From Halorubrum vacuolatum (GTDB lineage: Archaea; Halobacteriota; Halobacteria; Halobacteriales; Haloferacaceae): DNA of 64,000 nt. The notes beneath the pieces are model-generated. The model worked only from the letters and a program-made list of their open reading frames with translations. It ran no database searches and was not told where the DNA came from. Position 1 is the stretch's first letter. Each line of letters begins with the position of its first letter. The stretch is taken from contig NZ_FZNQ01000005.1 in NCBI RefSeq assembly GCF_900188065.1, positions 1 to 64,000 on the forward strand. Reading direction: 5' to 3'. The position numbers and the translations under genes are program-made. Shown here one piece after another: positions 59,730-64,000 of the stretch.

Positions 59730-61031
59730 TCAGAGTCCCCCCGTGAACATCGACATGTCGGGTGCGCCCGCGACGTCGCGTTTGTCCGTCTCCTCGATGG
59801 CCGCATCGAGGTCCTTGTCGCCACGACCGGAGACGGTGACGATGACCCGGTCGCGGAGTTCGTCGCCGTGTTCCTCGAGGTAGCCGAAGGCGTGGGCGGT
59901 CTCCAAGGCGGGAATGATCCCCTCCGTGCGTGAGAGCCGGTGGAACCCTTCGAGGGCCGCGTCGTCGTCGACCGCGACCGGGTTCACCCGGCCCTCGTCG
60001 ACGAGGCAGGCCAGTTCGGGGCCGACGCCCGCGTAGTCGAGCCCGGAGGAGATGGAGTGGCTCTCCATGATCTGGCCGTGTGAGTCCTGTAAGAGTTTCG
60101 TGCGCGCCCCGTGCAGGACGCCTTCGTCGCCGGCGAAGAGCGACGCGGAGTTTGGCGCGACCCCCGCCTCCTCGTCGACCTCCAACGTGGATCCGCCCGC
60201 CTCGATCGCGTGCAGCGCGACGGACTCGTCGTCGACGAACGCCGCGAACGACCCCATCGTGTTCGACCCGCCGCCCGCACAGGCGATGACGTCCGTTGGC
60301 AACCGGCCGGTGACTTCGATCGACTGTTCTCGCGCCTCCTCGGAGATCACCGCCTGAAAGTCCCGCACCATCACCGGGAACGGATGGGGGCCGACGACGC
60401 TGCCGATCACGTAGTGGGTGTCCCCGACGGTCGCCGCCCAGTCGCGCATCGTCTCGCTTATCGCCTCCTTGAGCGTGCCGCGGCCCGCGGTGACCGGTTT
60501 CACCTCCGAGCCGTTCAGCTTCATCCGGAAGACGTTCGGCCGCTGCCGGTTGATGTCGCGTTCGCCCATGTAGACCGTACAGGGCATATCGAGGTGGGCG
60601 GCGGCCATCGCGGTCGCGGTGCCGTGTTGGCCCGCCCCCGTCTCGGCGATGATCCGCTCTTTGCCCATGTACTTCGCGAGCAGGACCTGTCCGAGCGCGT
60701 TGTTCAGCTTGTGTGCGCCGCCGTGCAGCAGGTCCTCGCGTTTGAGATAGACCTCGCGGTCATAGCGCTCGGAGAGCCGATCCGCCCGCTGCAGCGGCGT
60801 GGGCCGGCCGCCGAAGTCCGCCAACCGCTCGCGGAACTCGTCCATGAAGCCGTCCTCGTTCTCGAGGACGTAGCGCTCGTAGGCGTCGGTCAGCTCCTCG
60901 ATCGCCGGCATCAGGGCCTCGGGCACGTACTGGCCGCCATAGCGGCCGAACTTCCCGTCGGTTCGGCCCCGTTCGCGGCCGGGTCGCCCCCGTCGATTCC
61001 CCGTCTCGGTCGTGGTCTCGGTTTCGCTCAT
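59730..61031 (-). CDS. trpB: Tryptophan synthase beta subunit
   Basis: This protein of 433 residues joins indole and serine with pyridoxal phosphate. The PLP Lys is K108 in [15 protein letters not shown], the phosphate-binding loop is [12 protein letters not shown], and [20 protein letters not shown] and [12 protein letters not shown] are all present. It is the TrpB1 type. An N-terminal Arg/Gly/Thr-rich segment of about 25 residues precedes the fold. The ATG at 61031 is chosen because the frame further left overlaps trpC in another reading. Its stop is adjacent to the trpA start. Confidence 0.95.
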   Translation of the reverse strand: MSETETTTETGNRRGRPGRERGRTDGKFGRYGGQYVPEALMPAIEELTDAYERYVLENEDGFMDEFRERLADFGGRPTPLQRADRLSERYDREVYLKREDLLHGGAHKLNNALGQVLLAKYMGKERIIAETGAGQHGTATAMAAAHLDMPCTVYMGERDINRQRPNVFRMKLNGSEVKPVTAGRGTLKEAISETMRDWAATVGDTHYVIGSVVGPHPFPVMVRDFQAVISEEAREQSIEVTGRLPTDVIACAGGGSNTMGSFAAFVDDESVALHAIEAGGSTLEVDEEAGVAPNSASLFAGDEGVLHGARTKLLQDSHGQIMESHSISSGLDYAGVGPELACLVDEGRVNPVAVDDDAALEGFHRLSRTEGIIPALETAHAFGYLEEHGDELRDRVIVTVSGRGDKDLDAAIEETDKRDVAGAPDMSMFTGGL

Positions 61032-61057
61032 GTGCGTATCTGGTGTGGTGTGTGTAT

Positions 61058-61858
61058 TTAACCCGTGGTCTCCGTCCGTGTCGTGTTTACGCTCCTTTCG
61101 GCGGTGGTTAGTTCCCGTGTGTTCGCCTCGACGTCGCCGGCCATGATCGCGCTCCCGACGAGGAGCGCGTCGGCACCCGCGGCTCGCATCCGCCGGACGT
61201 CCGCGGGCGTCGAGATGCCGCTTTCGGCGACGAGCGTGACGTCCTCGGGTGCCGCGGGCGCGACCTCCTCGAACGTGTCGAGGTCGACGACGAGTTCGGC
61301 GAGATCGCGGTTGTTCACGCCGACGAGGTCGGCTCCCGCGTCGAGTGCCGCTGCGAGTTCCTCGCGGGTATGGACCTCGACGAGGACCTGAAAGCCCCGG
61401 TCGCGTGCGGCCGTGAGGAGGGAGGGGAGGTCGTCGCCGACGAACCGCGCGATGAGCAGGACCACGTCGCTTTCGACGGCGTCGAGCCCAGCCTCGTCGA
61501 GGACGAAGTCCTTTCGTAACACGGGCACGTCGACCGCCTCGCGAACCCGTTCGAGCGTCTCGACGCTGCCGCCGAAGTGTTCCGGCTCGGTGAGCACGCT
61601 CAGCGCGGCCGCCCCGCCGGCGACCATCGACCGGGCGAGCTCGACGGGGTCGTCCCCGCGGGTTCCCTCCGTCGTCGGGCTCGTGGGCTTCACCTCGGCG
61701 ATCACCGGAACCAACCCGTCCGCCTCCGCCGTTTCGAACGCCGCGTGAACGTCGCGCGGCTCGACTGCGACACGTCCGTTCGCTCGCGCCCCACCGCGCT
61801 CGCGGGCCGACGCGAGTATCGAACGAACCGCCGGGGCCAGCTCGTCTGCATCCTCCAT
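61058..61858 (-). CDS. trpC: Indole-3-glycerol phosphate synthase
   Basis: This protein of 266 residues is a TIM barrel that closes the indole ring in tryptophan synthesis. [14 protein letters not shown] (substrate Lys), [26 protein letters not shown] (catalytic Lys), [18 protein letters not shown] and [15 protein letters not shown] are classical blocks. It is the first gene of the trpCBA operon, whose start codon lies inside an 18-bp palindrome. It is probably transcribed leaderlessly from the box described below. Confidence 0.95.
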   Translation of the reverse strand: MEDADELAPAVRSILASARERGGARANGRVAVEPRDVHAAFETAEADGLVPVIAEVKPTSPTTEGTRGDDPVELARSMVAGGAAALSVLTEPEHFGGSVETLERVREAVDVPVLRKDFVLDEAGLDAVESDVVLLIARFVGDDLPSLLTAARDRGFQVLVEVHTREELAAALDAGADLVGVNNRDLAELVVDLDTFEEVAPAAPEDVTLVAESGISTPADVRRMRAAGADALLVGSAIMAGDVEANTRELTTAERSVNTTRTETTG

Positions 61859-61873
61859 TAGTGTACACTAATG
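61856..61873. promoter_or_regulatory. 18-bp palindrome with TGTACA at the trpC start: putative Trp operator
   Basis: CATTAGTGTACACTAATG is a perfect palindrome that contains the trpC start codon as its CAT arm and has TGTACA in its centre. A TATA-like TTATGAAC element for trpC (minus strand) lies about 30 bases before the start (61884-61892), so a protein bound here would cover the transcription start. A further TGTAC half-site follows at 61873-61877. TGTACA boxes are the binding sites of the TrpY regulator in Methanothermobacter, which is established for that genus only. Confidence 0.55.
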
Positions 61874-61996
61874 TACGCATCTGTTCATAAGGCTTCCGGG
61901 ACAGGGTCGCCGGTTGTGATCGGCGAGGGGACAGCAGGTCAGCCGACGACCACGCCTGCCTACCCATTTATGGATCGGGCCCGCGGACCGTGTACC

Positions 61997-62464
61997 ATGG
62001 CCAGTTGGGGAACCTCGGGGGTGTTCGCTCGGACCTACGCCGACCTCGACCGATCGATCGAGGTCGGTCTGGCCGGCGGGCGGGTGATCGCCGTCTCGTT
62101 CCCGGATGCGGTTCCCGAGGACGCGGCGGGTCGACACTCGCTGCTCGACCGGTTCGAGACGTATCTCGCGGGCGAGCCGACGACGTTCGCGGACGTCGCC
62201 GTGGGCTTGACCGTGCCGACCGACCGGCGGGACGTGCTCTCGGCCCTGCGGGATATCCGGCACGGCGAGGAGGTCTCCGTGAGCCGGCTCACGCGGCTCG
62301 CCGGCCTCGACCCCGATGACCCGGACGACCTCGAGACGGTGACCCGCGCGCTGCGTGACAATCCGATCCCGATCCTCGTCCCGGATCATCGCGTGCAGGG
62401 CGGGCCGTACGCGACGCCCGCCGACGTGCGGAAGCGACTTCGGGCGATAGAGGGGCTTCCCTGA
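61997..62464 (+). CDS. Alkyltransferase-like protein (O6-alkylguanine transferase fold, Cys replaced by Asp)
   Basis: This protein of 155 residues is homologous to the DNA-binding domain of O6-methylguanine-DNA methyltransferase: DVLSALRDIRHGEEVSVSRLTRLAG, then the Arg-finger segment TRALRDNPIPILVPDHRV. The active-site PCHRV of true methyltransferases reads PDHRV (D130), so it cannot take up the alkyl group on Cys. It resembles ATL proteins (often PWHRV), which bind the lesion and recruit other repair. I chose the ATG at 61997, because TTTATGG is centred 27 bases upstream. Earlier in-frame ATGs at 61871 and 61970 lack promoter support. Confidence 0.85.
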   Translation: MASWGTSGVFARTYADLDRSIEVGLAGGRVIAVSFPDAVPEDAAGRHSLLDRFETYLAGEPTTFADVAVGLTVPTDRRDVLSALRDIRHGEEVSVSRLTRLAGLDPDDPDDLETVTRALRDNPIPILVPDHRVQGGPYATPADVRKRLRAIEGLP

Positions 62465-62486
62465 CTGCGGCCGAGTCCGTGACCGT

Positions 62487-62720
62487 TCAGCGCCACTCAG
62501 CTTCCGGGATACAGTCCGCCTTCCTCGCGGTTATCCAGCGGGCCGTCCGTTCGTCGGGGGCGAGGTCGGCCTCGTAAAAGGTGACCTCGATCCGTGCAGC
62601 GTTCCCGTTCGTCTCCACGTCTCCCTTTGCGTCCCCCTCGACGTCGACCGTGGTGGTCGTCTGGCGGGCGATGAGCGCCGGTGGTTCCACGGGGAAGGCG
62701 GGCAACGGGGACGTGGGCAT
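62487..62720 (-). CDS. Small acidic protein (DUF7511-like)
   Basis: This protein of about 77 residues has a Pro-rich start (MPTSPLPAFPVEPPALIA), a low-complexity GDAKGDVETNGNA middle, and a compact C-terminal ARIEVTFYEADLAPDERTARWITARKADCIPEAEWR. The ending ...WITA...EWR recalls the DUF7511 domain of haloarchaea, recalled and not verified. The ATG at 62720 fits the TTCTTAAGC box about 30 bases upstream better than the ATG at 62741. The function is unknown. Confidence 0.6.
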   Translation of the reverse strand: MPTSPLPAFPVEPPALIARQTTTTVDVEGDAKGDVETNGNAARIEVTFYEADLAPDERTARWITARKADCIPEAEWR

Positions 62721-62799
62721 AGTCGACCCTTGTCCCGTCATCGCTTAAGAAGGAACGGTTTCGATCCGCCCGTCCCGTGAGCGGCCCGACCCGTCGGGA

Positions 62800-63618
62800 T
62801 CAGCGTCGAACGGGAACGCCCCGGTCCGCGAGGTACCGTTTCGTCTCCGCGATCGAGTAGTCGCCGAAGTGGAAGATCGACGCCGCGAGGCCGGCGTCGG
62901 CGTTCGCCTCGGTGAAGACCTCGTACATGTGCTCGGGGCTCCCACAGCCGGATGAGGCGATGACGGGCGTCGAGACCGCCTCACAGATCGCCGTCATGAG
63001 CGGGATGTCGTAGCCGTCCTTCGTGCCGTCCATGTCGATGGAGTTGACGAACAGCTCGCCCGCCCCGCGCGACTCGGCCTCCTTCGCCCAGGCGATCGCG
63101 TCGATCCCGGTTCCCTCGCGACCGCCCTTTTTGGTACACTCGAACCAGACCTCCTCGCCGTCGGCGTCGGCCACGAAGTGTTCGCCCTCGTCGTCGTAGC
63201 GTCGGCGCGCGTCGACGGAGATGACGATACACTGGCTGCCGAAGGCGGCCGCGCCCTCCGTGATCAGTTCGGGTCGTTCGAGCGCGCCCGTCGTGATGGA
63301 GACCTTGTCGGCGCCCGCCCTGAGCGTCTCCTTGATGTCGGCTTTGGTGCGGATCCCGCCGCCGACGGTGAGCGGGATGAAACACTCGTCGGCGACCGCG
63401 TTCACGACGTCGAGCATCGTCTCGCGGCCCTCGGCGCTGGCGGTGATGTCGAGGAAGACGAACTCGTCGGCGCCCGCCTCGTTGTACTTCTTCGCCAGCT
63501 CGACCGGGTCGCCCGTGTACTCCAAGTTCTCGAAGTTGACGCCCGTGTAGACGGCGGCGTCGCCGTCGTCGTCGAGGTCGACGTCGATACACGGGATGAT
63601 GCGCTTCGTGAGTCCCAT
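62800..63618 (-). CDS. hisF: Imidazole glycerol phosphate synthase cyclase subunit HisF
   Basis: This protein of 272 residues is the cyclase half of the enzyme that makes the imidazole ring of histidine and releases AICAR. The TIM-barrel hallmark [10 protein letters not shown] gives catalytic D12, and [39 protein letters not shown] (second Asp), [47 protein letters not shown] and [16 protein letters not shown] are present. The ATG at 63618 fits the family. Neither hisH nor other his genes are adjacent. Confidence 0.95.
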   Translation of the reverse strand: MGLTKRIIPCIDVDLDDDGDAAVYTGVNFENLEYTGDPVELAKKYNEAGADEFVFLDITASAEGRETMLDVVNAVADECFIPLTVGGGIRTKADIKETLRAGADKVSITTGALERPELITEGAAAFGSQCIVISVDARRRYDDEGEHFVADADGEEVWFECTKKGGREGTGIDAIAWAKEAESRGAGELFVNSIDMDGTKDGYDIPLMTAICEAVSTPVIASSGCGSPEHMYEVFTEANADAGLAASIFHFGDYSIAETKRYLADRGVPVRR

Positions 63619-63710
63619 TCGATACCGGGCGTTGACCACGAGTGGGGTTAAAAGGCGCGGGACGGGGCCTCGTCGTTGTCGGGACGGAAACAATAAAAGC
63701 GCAGACCCGG

Positions 63711-64000
63711 TCACCACGTCGGCGGCGAGAACCCCGCGGCCTCCATGATCGGCTTCCAGCCGCTCTGGACGGCGAGTCGCGAGACGTCCATCGCCTCCGC
63801 GACGGCCGCCTGTGAGCGCTCTTGGCCGCGGATAAGCGCGGCGGCATAGAGGCTTGCGGCGGCGGTCGCGGGCTTCGATCGCTCGAGTTCGGGCGCCTCC
63901 GAGAGGAACAGGTCGATGGCGGTCGCACACGCCTCGTCGTCGAGATCGAGCGTCCTGCAGGCGGCCTCGATCCGATCGATCCACGCCGCGTTCTCGACCC
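63711..64000 (-). CDS. TFIIB-like cyclin-repeat protein, cut by the window end
   Basis: The visible C-terminal 96 residues include [45 protein letters not shown] and [25 protein letters not shown], which match the second cyclin-like repeat of TFB. The stop is at 63711-63713. The 5' end, and with it any zinc ribbon, lies beyond 64000, so it cannot be told whether this is a full TFB or a short cyclin-only paralogue. An intact TFB is encoded at 29874-30845. Confidence 0.82.
   Translation of the reverse strand, partial: VENAAWIDRIEAACRTLDLDDEACATAIDLFLSEAPELERSKPATAAASLYAAALIRGQERSQAAVAEAMDVSRLAVQSGWKPIMEAAGFSPPTW

Noticed and set aside
61871-61996. N-terminal extension of the alkyltransferase-like protein from the ATG in the palindrome
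   Set aside because: The segment has no similarity to the family, and a TATA-like box placed 27 bases before 61997 argues for a leaderless start there. It stays a formal alternative.

Overview
This window is haloarchaeal chromosome (class Halobacteria). The evidence is the high GC content, the strongly acidic predicted proteins, many genes with an archaeal TATA-like box about 27 bases before an ATG or GTG (leaderless transcripts), TGATG/ATGA/GTGA overlaps inside operons, and marker genes: archaeal TFB, aRF1, PriL, aCPSF1, LonB, archaeal NadM, the archaeal phosphopantothenate route and ADH synthase. No rRNA, tRNA, CRISPR array or complete transposon was seen. The genus cannot be fixed from the sequence alone.

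Layout. 1-95: a hairpin-bearing edge that looks like the right end of an IS200/IS605 (TnpB-type) element. 200-5841: ABC exporter pair, primase large subunit, and a receiver-PAS-PAS-LOV histidine kinase. 5891-10419: small membrane protein, SWIM zinc finger protein, GH68 fructosyltransferase, NYN protein and aRF1. Two intergenic stretches here (about 6970-7099 and 10447-10637) are full of short perfect hairpins. 10659-15450: a minus-strand envelope cluster (DUF4129, DUF7269-like, DUF58, DUF7519-like, zinc-ribbon membrane protein) without its usual MoxR ATPase. 15557-19954: Lhr-type helicase and an M20 peptidase, convergent. 20142-23786: HPr and enzyme I of the PEP phosphotransferase system, facing DhaL-DhaM, with no DhaK beside them. 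23874-34560: DUF371, Fe-S cluster protein, TRAM protein, methyltransferase, winged helix regulator, glycosyltransferase, YjjX-type phosphatase, BtuF-like protein, TFB, AroD, membrane proteins and a zinc-finger rhomboid protease. 34563-38750: endonuclease V and a cobalamin operon (cobO, orf, cobQ). 38755-45318: a hypothetical, aCPSF1, a pilin gene broken by an in-frame TAG, methylglyoxal synthase, a secreted protein and a methylmalonyl-CoA mutase catalytic subunit. 45392-53667: phosphopantothenate ligase, site-2 protease with CBS domains, Lrp regulator, DUF63, an SDR, a CPBP protease and LonB. 53837-57754: NadM, SAM hydrolase, twin CrcB, HerA-like ATPase and a zinc ribbon protein. 57807-61858: ADH synthase and trpCBA. 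61997-64000: alkyltransferase-like protein, a small hypothetical, hisF and a TFB-like C-terminus cut by the window end.

Connections. trpC-trpB-trpA and ADH synthase join the archaeal entry to aromatic amino acids with its tryptophan branch, and an 18-bp palindrome containing TGTACA covers the trpC start codon. CobO, CobQ and a BtuF-like protein serve B12 metabolism, and the B12-dependent mutase lies 5 kb from cobQ. HPr, enzyme I, DhaM, DhaL and methylglyoxal synthase all touch triose (DHA/DHAP) metabolism. Four different membrane-associated proteases (rhomboid, S2P, CPBP, LonB) lie within 20 kb.

The most distinctive observations are the LOV photosensor kinase, the O6-alkylguanine transferase homologue whose active-site Cys is Asp, the trp palindrome, the amber-interrupted pilin, the two hairpin clusters, the TnpB-type element end, and repeated in-frame short tandem duplications. 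All calls come from reading motifs and context. No database search was run.
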